From Trametopsis cervina (taxonomy: Eukaryota > Basidiomycota > Agaricomycetes > Polyporales > Irpicaceae), in assembly GCA_022385755.1 (NCBI GenBank), contig MU278356.1:1027333-1091332 (forward strand): a stretch of 64,000 nt of DNA, written 5' to 3'. The notes below the pieces were generated by a model. It was not told the origin of the DNA. It saw only the letters and a program-made list of their open reading frames with translations, and ran no database searches. This document shows positions 36,874 through 52,256 of the stretch, piece by piece (the stretch's first letter is position 1; each line of letters opens with the position of its first letter). The position numbers and the translations under genes were made by a program.

Positions 36874-38695
36874 CATTCGATGATACTAAGTTCCCGCGTC
36901 CGTGAGCGCGCAAACTCGTCCTTGTACGTGTTCCAGATTCTAGCAGATGGCCCACATGAGATACACTTATTGTTGTGTTAAAAAGACGCATACCGCATGA
37001 GCTCATCAATATACTGTGTCTGGACTCTCTGCACCTCTTCCAGCGAGGGCTTGTCACGCTGCTCTACGTGTATAGGATGGCCAACTACGCAACATAAATA
37101 AGTAGGCTGATTGTATTGTGGTGACTGAGTCACTCACTAACGGCCACGATCCGTCTCCGGTACGGCATCAAACCAAGGTTATCTGGCACAAACTTAGTAA
37201 GGATTTAAGCAACGTGTACGGAACATACAGTTAAGAAGTCCACGGCCATGGAAGAGAGGTAACGTAAAGCCAAAAACGCTTTGGAATTTTTTCTGCAACG
37301 TGTAGATGGTGGTGCCCTTCTCGTTGGGCATTTGTTGATAAATCTATAACGTCATCTCAGAATCAGCTACAAGAATCATTTCGTAACACTCACGTCATTC
37401 TCGCCGAAGGAGAACACCGGCACCAGGTCAGCACTAGGGAGCATGTCAGCCACTAGAGCCACACACGAATTCGATCAAGCCTACCCAGATCTTATGGCAA
37501 GTTTGATAAATCCAAGACTGGAAGGTATCATGTCTTTAGTAGAGTAATGTCGATATAAATAGGATTTTGGGACGCACCGTTTTCGCAGAGTCAGATCAGC
37601 GGTGCCAGGGTGTGCACTCAGACTCTCTGCTGCGCCACCAACAACAATTGTGATGGCTTGTCCTGCTCCTTTGCTGAGGATATTTGTACATGACTCTTTG
37701 CTGACCGAACATATCCCAAGGGCCAGCAGGATGTCTCGATAAAAGGGGACGTTGAAGTTAGTGGCAAGGGTCAGAAGATGAGGTATAATCCCTGGGAATG
37801 CTTCTGAGAAGCCTGTGGCTGCGTTCCGAATGGAGTAAGATAAGAGGATGCAAGGCAGACCACAGGACGGCAATCACCTTCTGTTGCAAATGTGCATATT
37901 GCACCCCTAGGCTCTTCGTGAGCGCAAGTACACGCGTACAAGTTGCAGAACTTACATGCCAATGATGCCTGTTATCGGAAATGTCAGGAAATAATACATA
38001 GGGACAGAATGTGTGCGTACCATGGGGATGGTAGCCAAATACATAGGGTCTATCTGGCGGGAGGTCGCATGTCTGGAACACAAATTAGTGATAGCGTGAT
38101 CATGAAGGCAAGCGTATTTACCTTCAAGACACTGCAGATGACAATTAGTACCCAAGGTTCAACCAACTAAGACATGGAAGCCACTCACGACGCGGGATAA
38201 TAGTCGGCAAAGTATTGCCAGAAACGAGCCCTACGAAACCAGGGACTCATCCTCCCGCCACGTTCTGGACTTGGGTCCAACGCCATGAACAGAGAGTACA
38301 AAGCCAGCAAAGGCCATACCGGGGGATACGCACTGAGAAATATGGATATTAGTATGCCCCGGTTTGCAGCCACGGCGATCCATCGCAGAAGCACGTACCA
38401 TAGCAAGAGCCATATGAAACTCGATATCACTATTCCCGTTGACCACATCGCCACCGATAACATCTGCAACCTCCTCTTCCTGGGTATCTTCGCCGGTACA
38501 AAACTACAAACAAAGCTCTTTAGCAGGCCTTGTTCCCGCCCCTATAGTGGAGACTCACTCGACTCTGGCATGAAGGTTCGCCACGACTGGTTTGAGCTGT
38601 AAAGAGGGTGATGCTGAGAAAGACGATAGTCGTTCCCTAAGAGATGATGAAGAGATTGTCCTCGTTGCCGAGGAGAAAGCCCGGCGAGCATCCAT
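36874..38695 (-). CDS. Diacylglycerol O-acyltransferase, DGAT2 family
   Basis: ER/lipid-droplet enzyme making triacylglycerol from diacylglycerol and acyl-CoA. The ATG at 38693-38695 opens a Ser/Arg-rich leader (MDARRAFSSATRTISSSSL), then the hydrophobic hairpin STGIVISSFIWLLLWYVLLR and SAYPPVWPLLALYSLFMALD. The catalytic block reads PPDRPYVFGYHPHG (HPHG motif, about 38.03 kb). Downstream are ATGFSEAFPGIIPHLLTLAT, AGQAITIVVGGAAESL, LRKRLGFIKLAIRSGADLVP-like sequence, FGFTLPLFHGRGLLNYNLG and VVGHPIHVEQ. The end is REFARS-like EFARSRTRELSIIE with a TGA at 36874-36876. Around eight introns. All DGAT2 landmarks are in order, so it looks active. Confidence 0.9.
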
Positions 38696-39150
38696 TTGGA
38701 TGGACTGTCGATTCGAGTCTCCTCGTATGGGAGCTAGCGTTGTTGATTGACAGCTTTACACGTGCTTAGGGCCGCTATTCGCTTGCTGCGCGTCGTTAGA
38801 AAGAACGGAGTGAGAGCAGTGATGGACGTTAGGAACAGTGAGGACAAGAAAGACAGAGTCGATACTCGAATTGAAGGAAATAGAAAGTAGAATTGTGATT
38901 ACCGTAAAGCCGGCGGCGCTCATATACCGCGTCACTCCTCTGCACATCACATCTAGACATATCACACACTTCACATCACGGAGGGCGAGCGACTTCTTCA
39001 CATCTCTTCTCTCGTCGTAAGTTATGATGATGGAAATCAAAAGAAATGTTCAATTCGCCAATGGTACAATATAATGTTGCAAAACTACCCCTACATTCTA
39101 AACGTTTTATTCATGCAAACGGAGAGTAGTAAGACCGGTCAAAGAGAAGC
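38696..39150. other. Intergenic region between DGAT2 and CDC48
   Basis: DGAT2 promoter side and CDC48 3' flank. Contains a run of TCACATC/TCACACTTCACATC-like short repeats at about 38940-39005. Nothing coding recognised. Confidence 0.4.
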
Positions 39151-42104
<2,954 letters not shown>

Positions 42105-42549
42105 GTCTGTAGTCGTAGAAGTGGTAGTTGAGAAAGAAAGTGAACGAGGACGTGACTGTCCGAGAACAAGCTTTATGGTAGGAGCGACGCGCGTCCTAAC
42201 CTCAACAAACGCCTGAGGACGCGTGGACTGACCGTGGGAAAGTCGGTCTCGTCATGACTTAATTCGAGTGCTTTCGACTACATTCCGGGTTGATAGTTTC
42301 AGCACAGCAGCTTACGTGGTAGGAATGTTATTTCATGCGCCCCCAGCTTGAGTTACAACGCGTCCAACTGTGAATTAACCTGAGCAAGCTAATCATCGTA
42401 AAACCGACGTATATTGACGCGTTGGCGCCCTCAGCATTGCACTCTCAGTATTCAAGTGAAGATTAATACATGTGGCCTGGTAATGAACGTCGTTTGAACA
42501 CCGCTCATATACAATGATAACAGGCCCATACCTTCCCAGAGCAACTAGC
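42105..42549. promoter_or_regulatory. CDC48 upstream region
   Basis: About 445 bp between the CDC48 start and the thioesterase stop, both on the minus strand, so it must hold the CDC48 promoter. No TATA box was pinned down. Confidence 0.4.
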
Positions 42550-43523
42550 TCAAGTGCTTTCCGCCTGGCTACCCCTTGAAACCTCAATGCCTAAAATGAT
42601 CCGTCGCTCGAGAGCCTGTAAGGCCTTCTCACCGGGATTGCATTTCGCAAGCTTATCATAGTCATACCACACGAGGACCGAGTCCGATTCCGTCACAATT
42701 CGGCGTTGATTAAATGACCATGCCACGGCAAGGCAATGGAAGTGTGTCTTAGCCAACTGGTACGGAGAATGAGTGCTGGGCGGGACCTGTGTGGATGCGG
42801 GCCCTGTCTCCGTATGAGGTGTGGATTGCAGGCGACCGGTGTGCGGTTTATGTGCGATGAGCAGGGTATCCGGATATGTCACCGGCCGTTTGTAGTTCAG
42901 CGATACCGACTTAAGGATGAGCGAAACGCCTTTCCCTCTGATCATGTCGTCCGCTTTCTGAGGGCCACCGATTTCATGACCTAGAGACCTCATCCACTTT
43001 ATACGGCCAGACTCAAAGAACCTTACTATCATGATACAGTACCGTCAGCCGAGTGTATCGCGCAACCGAGGAATACACTCACGATAGCGGACGTTGTTGA
43101 CATGCCTTGCGTACAATAAATGAATGGTGTCAAATTATTTGGGGGTGCGATAGGAACTTACTGGAATGAATCATGATCACCCCATACAATAGGCTGTTCC
43201 CAGAAACTTGTGGGGTCATAACCTAGCTTCAGTAGTTGGGACCGACCCTCTGCGGCAATAGAAGGGTCTATCTCGTCGACGTTATGGTCCTCCGGATGTG
43301 CTGGTCCTTTACCACCAGGTGCAATATGAAACGGAGACGAGGGATTGCGGAAAGCTGCCTGCAACGACTAATAGAAGGTCAGAACACTTTCAGTTTTGTT
43401 CGGCCATTCGGAATTACTGACTCGTATATCTGAGTACTGCCTTTTCGCCTCGCAATGTTTGCCCAACAGCTGTGCGCGCGTCAGAGAGGAATACCGGCAC
43501 CGTACAATCGAATAGGAAGCCAT
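42550..43523 (-). CDS. Hotdog-fold acyl-CoA thioesterase-like protein, probably mitochondrial
   Basis: 4HBT-type enzyme expected to hydrolyse an acyl thioester. The ATG at 43521-43523 gives MASYSIVRCRYSSLTRAQLL, a plausible import leader. After an intron come AAFRNPSSPFHIAPGG, then PIVWGDHDSFQHVNNVRY, the hotdog active-site helix entry (Asp-His-Asp and HVNN), followed by VRFFESGRIKWMRSLGHEIG, VSLILKSVSLNYKRPVTYPD and CLAVAWSFNQRRIVTESDSV. The C-terminus is ALERRIILGIEVSRGSQAE. Three introns. The catalytic Asp of the family (WGDHD) is present. It is divergent from the BTB gene, with 420 bp between the starts. The substrate chain length cannot be told. Confidence 0.8.
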
Positions 43524-43943
43524 GCGACGTCAACTTCTGCAGCTATAGAATGCAAATGTTATTGGTAGACCTGCTAGTCGCGTCGCTCACGTGCCTCTTT
43601 GACGCGTAATGTTATTCAACCTCCGATATGCACCACGCCGATCCAGACTAGCGGAGCACATATATTGACTACCTGAATCTAAACTGAGTTTGATATCGAT
43701 CGCCCATCCTGACTTCTTCGCTGTGGTTACACTTCTTCCCCTCTCCTTTGATGCAACACAGGTGGTTGCGTTTTCTTCCCTCTTTGTACCCGCTCTACTG
43801 TTACTACGCGGCACCCTCACCGAAGCTCTAATTTTGATTCTGCCGGAACGGATTGCGTACTGCTATCAAGCACACTAGGTTTCACCTTGGGCTACAGTTT
43901 TCAACATCGAATATTCTCCTTCTGCGAAACTTGTGCGGCCACA

Positions 43944-45158
43944 ATGAACGACTACGTAGCCTTACGCGATCCTCGTTTATTGAAACGATCTATCTCAGAA
44001 TCCGACGATCTGTCCGGGCCCCCCAACAAGCGCACTATACATCATCGACCGTCCAGACCTGGTTCCCCTGGTGGTTCTCCACGAGCCTGCAGAACTGGCC
44101 CTACTCCGTTCAATCAGTCTGGGGGAGACATTATCTTGCGTTCCTGCGATAGTATCGACTTTCACGTGAAGTCCGCCATACTGGTCGAAGTATCTGGCTA
44201 CTTTCACAACTCTTTGTCTCATCTTCTTGCAAAACGTGCCGAGAAAGGGACCACTAATAAAGCTGCCGAGGGTCTACCTATAATCTGTGTCACCGAAAAT
44301 TCAGAGATGTTGAACGTCATCTTGCGCTTGTGTTACCCTCTGGACGAACCAACCATCAGGACACCGGCAGCTCTCTGCGATATCATTTACGTTGCGACGA
44401 AATACGAAATGGACTACGTCACAAAGAAGCTTATCAGACCTTTCAAGGCTTTTGCGGAAGAGGAGCCTCTCAAGATGTACATCGCTGCGTGTCGACGGCG
44501 GTGGCTCACCGGCATGAATATCGCTGCCAGGGCGTCCCTCGGCCGCTCGATTCAAGCAGGGGACTTGATGGAGATAGAGAACGTTGAGACGAATCAGTTC
44601 ATCACTGCGCTGGAACTACTTCGCCTACAGGCCTACCACAAAGCATGCGGTCAAGCAGCTGGCAATGTAATCGGTACGGTTGTCGCCGCTGACCTGGCGA
44701 GCAGCCAGTTGAAGCTCTCATGGCTACCGCACGCCGAATGGGCTTGGTTTACTTGCCGACATAAGCTCGGAGTGACCTCCGACGAGAAGATACTGATCCG
44801 TAACGGACTGGAAATGTCTGCTGCTAAGTGGTGGACCATCTATCTGCGAAAGGCTCAAGAGAAACTGAGAAGTCGACCGTGCGGCGCAACCGTCCTTGAT
44901 CCCAAGCCGTTTGCTGCATTCGCTGCTGCTGCCATGGAGTATTGTGGGGCGTGCAAGCGTCAGTTCATTGAAGACCTTCTCGCTTTCAATCGTCTCCTGG
45001 CGGAACAGGTGGAGAAGGCTGTTGATGAGGTAAGTTTGTTCTCACTGCGCTGTCGCACGCTAACCACTGTGAAACAGGTCGAGTTCGATACTAAACAGGT
45101 GCAAAACCCTCAGCCACAGTCCCGGCTACAGACCCACGGTACGTGGTGTATTTGCTGA
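43944..45158 (+). CDS. BTB/POZ domain protein
   Basis: Basidiomycete BTB proteins of this type form large lineage-specific families; most have no known function, though some are Cul3 adaptors. The ATG at 43944 gives MNDYVALRDPRLLKRSISES and a Pro/Ser/Arg-rich lead of about 60 residues. The BTB fold then reads GGDIILRSCDSIDFHVKSAI, VEVSGYFHNSL, GLPIICVTENSEMLNVILRL and CYPLDEPTI, with the helical YVATKYEMDYVTKKL part. A long C-terminal region (WAWFTCRHKLGV, KWWTIYLRKA, EYCGACKRQFIED) is typical of the fungal family. One intron near 45030-45078. The stop at 45158 follows a short tail. Confidence 0.8.
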   Translation: MNDYVALRDPRLLKRSISESDDLSGPPNKRTIHHRPSRPGSPGGSPRACRTGPTPFNQSGGDIILRSCDSIDFHVKSAILVEVSGYFHNSLSHLLAKRAEKGTTNKAAEGLPIICVTENSEMLNVILRLCYPLDEPTIRTPAALCDIIYVATKYEMDYVTKKLIRPFKAFAEEEPLKMYIAACRRRWLTGMNIAARASLGRSIQAGDLMEIENVETNQFITALELLRLQAYHKACGQAAGNVIGTVVAADLASSQLKLSWLPHAEWAWFTCRHKLGVTSDEKILIRNGLEMSAAKWWTIYLRKAQEKLRSRPCGATVLDPKPFAAFAAAAMEYCGACKRQFIEDLLAFNRLLAEQVEKAVDEVSLFSLRCRTLTTVKQVEFDTKQVQNPQPQSRLQTHGTWCIC

Positions 45159-45722
45159 TTGAAACAATCACCGAGGGCAGCGACTCACACTCCTTGTGAT
45201 TCAGATGATGCGAGCTCCAAGGGACAACGTCCAGCCGCATAGCTACGACGTCTGCACATGATATGTAGCCTACATCCAGACATTCGAACATGTATTGTAG
45301 TTTTGTGTTACCAGGTCGACGGTCGACCGATAGTAATGGATACCTCTCTTCATTAATTCACCTCTCATTTATCTTCGGTATCGTTTTCTTGCCACTTAAT
45401 CGCGGCCGCTTCTCCCTGAAGTGTTTACATCGCTGGTTCCATCGTAACCACTCAGACTGACACGGTACGATTCGGACGCATGCATCATCGCATCAATGCA
45501 CAGAGCCGAAGTGAAATCTAGATAGCTATATGATTCGGCATCAGGCACTGCGGTCATGGAGAGGCGTCTGCTTGTATTCGTCCTCCTGCCATCAAGCCGC
45601 CATAAGCAACACGTCTCGGCTCACACAGATTACCTTCACCTCTTACCCTCATGTTTAATTCCACCTAGCGTGTCTTATCTATTCCTGTTTTTATATCCTT
45701 TCCCTCTTTACCCCTCGCACGG
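45159..45722. other. Intergenic region, 5' flank of the coiled-coil gene
   Basis: About 560 bp. Just before 45723 is a pyrimidine-rich tract (CTCTTACCCTC, TTTCCCTCTTTACCCC), typical of fungal core promoters. A GTCGACGGTCGACC near-palindrome lies at about 45316-45330. No gene recognised. Confidence 0.4.
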
Positions 45723-47768
45723 ATGGAGTCAGTGCGATCGCCAGGAAAGTCTACGTTTGGAACACCACGTCCTCGACCAGGAGGCCCGAGACGGCCGACA
45801 AACTTCAAGTCTGCTCCTACTACTCCTCTCGGACTGCCCTCTCCTTCTCACTCTTTGGAAGAGGCTGCTCCTTCATACTCAGGCAGAGAATCCCCCTTCT
45901 ACGGCTCTCTCGACGGCTCTCATATATCATCCCCCGTAGCGAGTTCCTTTGAAGGGCCCACAGACCATTCACACTTGCATACACAGAACAACAATTTCAG
46001 GGACCAAGCTGTCCAGGTCACACCTATGGACCACCCGCCAACGTTTCTAAACTCGCGACCGTCCACTCCCTCTGTTAGTAGATCTACGACGCCTGCCGTC
46101 AAAATAATCGCGAAAGTACCCACTTTAACGCCTCCCCCTGCCCTCAATTTCGAATCAACGCCCATCGCATGGCGTGGTATGACACTGGAAACAGCGCAAT
46201 GGACGCTATCCTCCGGTGAGCTTCAAGAGGTTGTGTCCAGAGCAATACGGCGAACAGCACAAGAGTCATATATCCGCTTGCTGTCCATCAAAAACATCGA
46301 CGAGGAGCTGAAGGCAGAGCTGGAACGGCTAGAAACGGTGCGCCTTTGAACGGACGGCCTTACATTACAGTCTCTGACTTCTATTATCACAGCTCAAAGC
46401 GACTACACAGGCTCAGTACCGATTTAATATGCACCGGCGGACGAACTTGCTCCAGTCCATCCTCGCCCTCGCCGGTGGCGAGGGGGATATCACGGCTCTT
46501 GCCACACTGACTACTCAGCTGGCCGACATCACGGCGGCGTGTGACAAGTACATGCAGGAGCTCCTACGTGTTGCAGACCACAAGTCTCAGATACAGCACG
46601 TACAGGACACCCATGTCTCTTCGGCTCTAGCTATGGCCCTGCGCAAGCTGAACGCGAGCTACGCGAAGCGGACTACCGAACTGCGTCAATCGCGCGAGCA
46701 GATAGATCAGTTGAAGGGCGAGCTGGAGGAAGCGTGGAAAGTGGCGGAGGATATGGCACAGGAAATGGACGATCTGGATAATTTCCAGACCGGCTTCAGC
46801 GAGGATGAGGATATTGACGACGACCCGCATATCGATGACAGCGTGCGGTTGGCGGAGGTGATCGGGATAACAGGGACGGCGGTGGCGATGAAGGCAAAAC
46901 TGACCCGGCTTCAGACGGACACAAACAAAGAACGCGAGGATGGGGATCACGTGCGCCAACGAAAGGTTTCTGCTGCCCGGAAGAGGAGTAGTCGTGCATC
47001 GAAGGCCAGTTTACGAATACCCAAGACGCCACGAAAGGGCGCGGTAACACCAGACCACGTATCATCGGTATCGAAAGTCAGTGCAGGAAGTGGGCACCCA
47101 CCCAGTGTTAACACAAATACGCCACCTTTGCCGGCCATCAACACCGACGTTTCTGGACCTTCTAAGACTCCTAAACCAGACTCTTTCCTGGAAATGGCTC
47201 CTACACGGCCTGTTACTCCTACAACTCCTGAGGCACCACCTCCCATACCGACAAATCGATTTTTGTTCCCCACCGCTCAAACTGGTATGTTTTCATCCTT
47301 ATAATCAACACACGATTACTTAAACATCATCATTATACAGATAAATCGCTACCTCAACCTCCACCAGATCCAGATTCCGCGCCGTCAAAACACCTCACAC
47401 TTAACTTCGAACTTCCGCCCATCAACGTATATCCAGCGGAAGACGAGCCCGGGTCTTCCGGTTCGAAACCGAACTCCCGAAGAGTTCACTCAATGCAGCC
47501 GAGTCCCGTCGCAAGGACGCCGCCGGACGACGCGTTACCCTCAGGTAGCAGCTTGAAACGCTCCGCCTCGGATCACAGGGTGTTCGACGGATGGCCATGG
47601 AAAGGGCTCAAACATTCCAGACGACGGTCCATGCCTCTGTCAGGGGTAATTGATGAGGAGGATACGCCCAGCACCCAACAGCCGGAAGGACGTAGATCCC
47701 TAGAATCGTCACGGCCGACATCACTTGCTCCTCCGCCAGCTCATCCCCCTCCGCACCTCGATTCATGA
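45723..47768 (+). CDS. Coiled-coil protein with long disordered Ser/Pro/Thr-rich regions
   Basis: Family not recognised. The ATG at 45723 gives MESVRSPGKSTFGTPRPRPG. The first 140 residues are low complexity with many S/T-P sites, candidate CDK or MAPK targets. A structured part follows: TPIAWRGMTLETAQWTLSSG, ELQEVVSRAIRRTAQESYIR and then, across an intron near 46339-46391, RFNMHRRTNLLQSILALAGG and a coiled coil (SYAKRTTELRQSREQIDQLK to EDMAQEMDDLDNF). Basic (RKRSSRASKASLRIPKTPRK) and Pro-rich tails complete it; a second intron is at about 47285-47340. About 640 residues. The layout suggests a cytoskeletal or cell-cycle scaffold, but this is inference only. Confidence 0.65.
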
Positions 47769-48265
47769 ACGCAGTGGCCAACGATATATTTACATACCCA
47801 CGACCACAACGATACCTAGATTCCGCCTCACATCCCACCGTCGTCTTTACTGCTCTATTTACCGCTGTCACCTCGCTCATTTTCGACCGGCTGTACCAGT
47901 ACAACTACACTCGCATTAACTGTCGTAACATATTCATATTCGGGACGCTTTGACAGTGCTCATCTGACCTCTGCTTTGGTTTTGACATCGTTGTATCATA
48001 ACTATCGTAGTATCGCTCATAGAGCACTAAGTATTCGTTGCATAGAAATGGTACTTGAACGAGTAAAACGCGATCGGTCACGCGTCTGTCACAAGCCAGC
48101 ACATAAGCGCACACTGAGGATGCCTTGCCAAGGAATCCCGAAGAGAGGCTGACCCGACATGTTCCAAACCCGGAGATCATTTCTGTTCAGATGCTAACAA
48201 GATGTTACATTGAATTGTTGGCTTGCGATATGATACATTGATAATCGTACATAATACGAAGCAGC
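47769..48265. other. Convergent intergenic region
   Basis: 3' flanks of the coiled-coil gene and the UBX gene. No coding or repeat signal seen. Confidence 0.4.
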
Positions 48266-49773
48266 TTACGACGCGATGAGAACCTAGTCGATGTTCAGTC
48301 TAAACCACATCACGATACTCAGCAGTTACTTACGGCAGACGGAGTCAACCCGAGTTCTCTCAAGGTTCGGGAGAAATCTGCCTGAGTGAATTGTTTCCTG
48401 GACGTCAAAATAAAGGCAAATTCATGAGCGGAATTCATTGAACATGTAGCATTGTGAGGCAACGTACCGGGGGAAGTGCTGGGCGAAGCTAACAGTGTCG
48501 ACATCTACAGCAAGTGTTTGTCCTGCTAGATACTCCGCTACTTCTCGCAGAGCTTCACCGAACTATGAGAATCAAGGTACTAGAGAATAAATGTCACACT
48601 CACTGGCATCAGAAGCAAGAGTTGTGGTATACGGTTGACCCCCACTGGCCATCCGAATCTGTAATCGCGTCTGAGCGTAATCTTTGCCCGCCACACTAGG
48701 CTGAGCAGCGGCGGGAGTAGACGTAGAAGCAGCAGCTGTGGGGGCCGCATCGCTTCCTGGAAGAGGCTTTCCTTCACGGAGAGCTTTCTCACGAGCGGCC
48801 TTATCAGCACGGGCCTTCTTGTCTGCTTCGATCTGTGCTTTGATGGCTGCTCGAGCTTTCTTGTCATCCTCTTTCTCTATACACACAAGGATGGTTATGC
48901 ATGAAAATAATCGTATATGGAAACGAGAAAGCTACCTTTACGCTTGGCCTCCGCGTCTTTAAGGGCCTGCTTGACTTTCAGCTCTTCGCGGTACTCATTC
49001 ATGTCCTGTAGCGGAGATATGATATATCAAACGGCGAATGGGACTGGTAACACATTGAGGTACCTTGCCAGTTTTACGCCTAATTGCTTCATTTGCTTTA
49101 AACTCCTTGGCTTCTTCTTTCGCCTTTGCTGCTCGCTTTGCGGCCATCTTTTCCCTGAGTTCTGCCAGCTTCTGTTTCTTTTCCTCTTCTGTCAGTGGTT
49201 TGATCTTACGAACCCCAGTTCATTAGCACAGAGTGTAACAATACCGTATTCCCGCGCACCTCTTCGGTAGATTCTTCAAATTGATCATGTCCACTCTTTT
49301 CAGCGTGGAATTGAGCAAGGGCGGTATTTCTGAATATCTTGCCGCATTGCGAGCATTTGATACTCTGCCGCACAACACGCATGAGAGCCAGCACAATTTA
49401 TGCATCCTGCGCACGTACTCTTGCCTCCGCCGCAGCTTCAGCATCAGCGGCCGCAGATTGGGCTTCGACGCCACCCTTCTTGCCGTATACTGCCTTCAAG
49501 GCCTCAAGTTCCTCATCATCCTCTTCTATATCGCCACCCGGTACTGCAGTAGATCCAGATGTGCTTGTTACTGTGGGAAGCTCTGAAATAGGCTTCCCAT
49601 CGTTTTCAATCAAGAAATCCATGGCAGGCTGTAGACCGCGTCCATTGGTAGCCTTGATTGCCCCTGGTAGACGGTGTAACCGTTAAAGGGACTGGGTTCT
49701 GAAACTGGTGCGACATACATTCTACACGATCAGCATCAAATCCCATAGACAATAGAACGTCTCTGTCTGACAT
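48266..49773 (-). CDS. UBA-UBX domain Cdc48 cofactor (UBXN1/SAKS1-like)
   Basis: Adaptor linking ubiquitinated clients to Cdc48. The ATG at 49771-49773 starts the UBA domain: MSDRDVLLSMGFDADRVE, then across an intron WAIKATNGRGLQPAMDFLIE. A middle part has a C2H2-like element, IKCSQCGKIFRNTALAQFHA with EKSGHDQFEE, then a long charged helix (EEEKKQKLAELREKMAAKRA onward). The UBX domain begins RLQIRMASGGQPYTTTLASD and ends FSRTLRELGLTPSA. The plain reading ends in a stop just after, but removing a 50-bp intron (48284-48333 approx.) gives the expected UBX ending VLIAS with a TAA at 48266-48268. CDC48 itself lies about 6 kb away. Five to seven introns. Confidence 0.87.
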
Positions 49774-50127
49774 GTTGCTGTAATGATTTCAGGAGGAGGT
49801 AAGAGAGGGTAATAAGGCGAACGAGTGGCGTACTACGAACGCGTAATGCTTCGTACTATGGGCGCCTGTATACACCGGGCTGATCAACCTCCATCAGCTT
49901 CATTTCGCAGCTCACGCGAAACAACACACTGACGGGCGAACACTACCGTGGCGAAGGACTATATTGTGAGCCTACGGCATCTCAAAGCCATTTATTCTTG
50001 GCCGGATGAAGGAATTAACGAAAGCACAGGACTAGAATTCTTTTACCAGATCAACGAGTCAGTGGGCCACTCCCCACAGTCCCAAAGTTTGAAGGCACTA
50101 ATGTCCCAGATCTCATAGTAAATATAA

Positions 50128-52118
50128 ATGGATTCAATACCCGTTGAGATCTTTCTCCAGATTGCGCGGTATCTTGAAGTGCAAGATGTGATCACACTCC
50201 GTAAGGTCATTCTTTGGTGCGCTGTTGCCGTCAATTGTGGCTGAAACTCTGAGTACTTTCCTTTGGCAGACCTGCAGATATTTGCGCGATATGACCCACC
50301 ACCGTAGTGTGTGGTACGATATTCTCTACACCAAGATAGTAAAGCGAAGGATTCCTACACCTGGTACTTCCTCCTTTTCACTCTCGTCGGCATCCGCGCG
50401 GGAGATCGAGGAAGTCGCGATACGTGCGATAGTCCTCCGTCAAAATTGGTCATCCCCTCGCCCGCAAATTCAAGCTCACGTCTCTTTTAGCTTAGACGAG
50501 GTTGAGCCTATATCTTACTACGAGGACCTGACACTACCGGAGTCACCAACCGTCGAGTCGATGTCTTACGACGAGGACCAGACACCATCAGAGTCATCAA
50601 GCACTCCCCTGACCTGTCTGACGCTGTACTTCCTTCCGGGAAGGGATCACAAATACTTGGTTGTTATTCTTCGTCACGAGCAAAATGAAAGCCTTACACC
50701 TACACAACGGCTGTACGAGATTCAATTTTGGGATATCTCTGTCACGGACGAGCAACTGCGCGATGTTGATAGAAACGGGCTGGTGACCGAATACTCCAGA
50801 TGTATTGCACGGCATTCTTGCAGTGGCCTGATGTCCGCTTGTGTGAATGCCGACCCCAAGCATCCGGCATGCCTAATCATAACACGACAAGTCGAATTGT
50901 ATGTTTTCTACATCTCATAGTGTAATCTGTGCCACTCATCACTCACCATACTATCAGGGGCATAGAGGAAGTCGCGTCCTTTGCGCTGAGTATAGATTTT
51001 GAAGCATTAGATCCTTTCAGAAACACCGAGATGTTTCAGTCATATAGCTCCTTCCCGAGCTACAAAATGGCCGTAGGACTGCAAGGTTGCCACTTCTTTG
51101 CCACGGACGATTCGTTCCAGATACGTGTTATAAACATTGACACAGGTCATATACTGTATGTCTTGGCAACAGCCCAAATGGACCCTCCGGTGATCTCAGA
51201 GGTGGGTTTGTATTCCTCTTTACCGCTAGCCCTATTGATTCACTTCTTCCCTAGGAATACCGCTGCCTCAACAGTCTCATTCTTGATGATTTCGTGCTCA
51301 TTTTTCGCGAACGATGGATACATCTTTATCCCTTACGGCTGAAGAGTTCCTCAGTTGACCACAATGCCCAAGTCGTCTTCCCTCTCGCGTCGCACAAATG
51401 GATAGGTCGACTGGACACTATCGATGTGACGGCGGAGCGGTGTCATCCTCTCGAGACCCAATTCGTGCGACTTGACAATGGCGGGGAGCCCGAAGACATA
51501 GCAGCACCTCTCGTTCGCATCCTCATTCGTTTTGCCAGCATGTTCCCGTGGCCGGTCAATATTCTGCATCTCTATATTCTTCCCCCGAACCCATCCTTCA
51601 ACATGAATGAACGAACATCAGACGAGGGTTCTGGCAATCACCTACCATACCTCTCCCCTTCGTCGGACAACGCACCAGCGGAGCCATCGGTGGCACCTTA
51701 TCTAGTGACGTCCCTCAGCTCGGCCGTTCGCATATTCACACCTTCGGATTCGGCGATCGGTCCATACGGCACTGTAATGTGGCTGGATGCGCAGACAGAC
51801 TTATTGAACGTTGCCCAGGTAGGAGATCGGGGACAGCGTGTGGCGGGGGCGTTGTTCAATGATGACCCTCGGTCGAGGTCAGTGCAAGCTGCACGGCCGC
51901 TTAGGCATTCCTTGGATTCTGTTCAGGAACTGGCACCGGGGTCGATAGCTGACCGGATTTGGTCGCATGTACGGGGACAACAGACACGAAGGAGCGAGAT
52001 GGTGTTCCACGTGCAAGAACATGATGATAATTGGGTGAAGATTGGCATGTGCGAAGATGAGGGGATGATTGCGATAGGAGAGCTAGAAGGACAGGTGTCA
52101 GTATACAAGTATATCTAA
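50128..52118 (+). CDS. F-box protein of unknown substrate
   Basis: The first exon (ATG at 50128) gives SIPVEIFLQIARYLEVQDVI with TLRK; the intron 3' of AAG joins to TCRYLRDMTHHRSVWYDILY, completing an F-box that would bind Skp1 of an SCF ubiquitin ligase. The rest (about 550 residues) is a large beta-rich region with scattered family-like blocks: TCLTLYFLPGRDHKYLVVIL, YEIQFWDISVTD, KMAVGLQGCHFFATDD, RVINIDTGHILYVLAT and VWLD-like VMWLDAQTDLL. Such F-box proteins with propeller-like C-termini are multiplied in agaricomycetes. An Asp/Glu/Ser repeat (ESPTVESMSYDEDQTPSES) lies near 50.55 kb. The stop is at 52116-52118. Divergent from the UBX gene (354 bp). Confidence 0.72.
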
Positions 52119-52256
52119 GCCAGGATGGCCGAGAAGGGGTATCATATAAACCGATGCGAATGTACAAGTGATGATAATATAGACTGACACGTATTAGTTG
52201 ACTGTAACATTCACAATATCACTTGTGTACTTACGAAAGAATCCACCAGTCCCGAC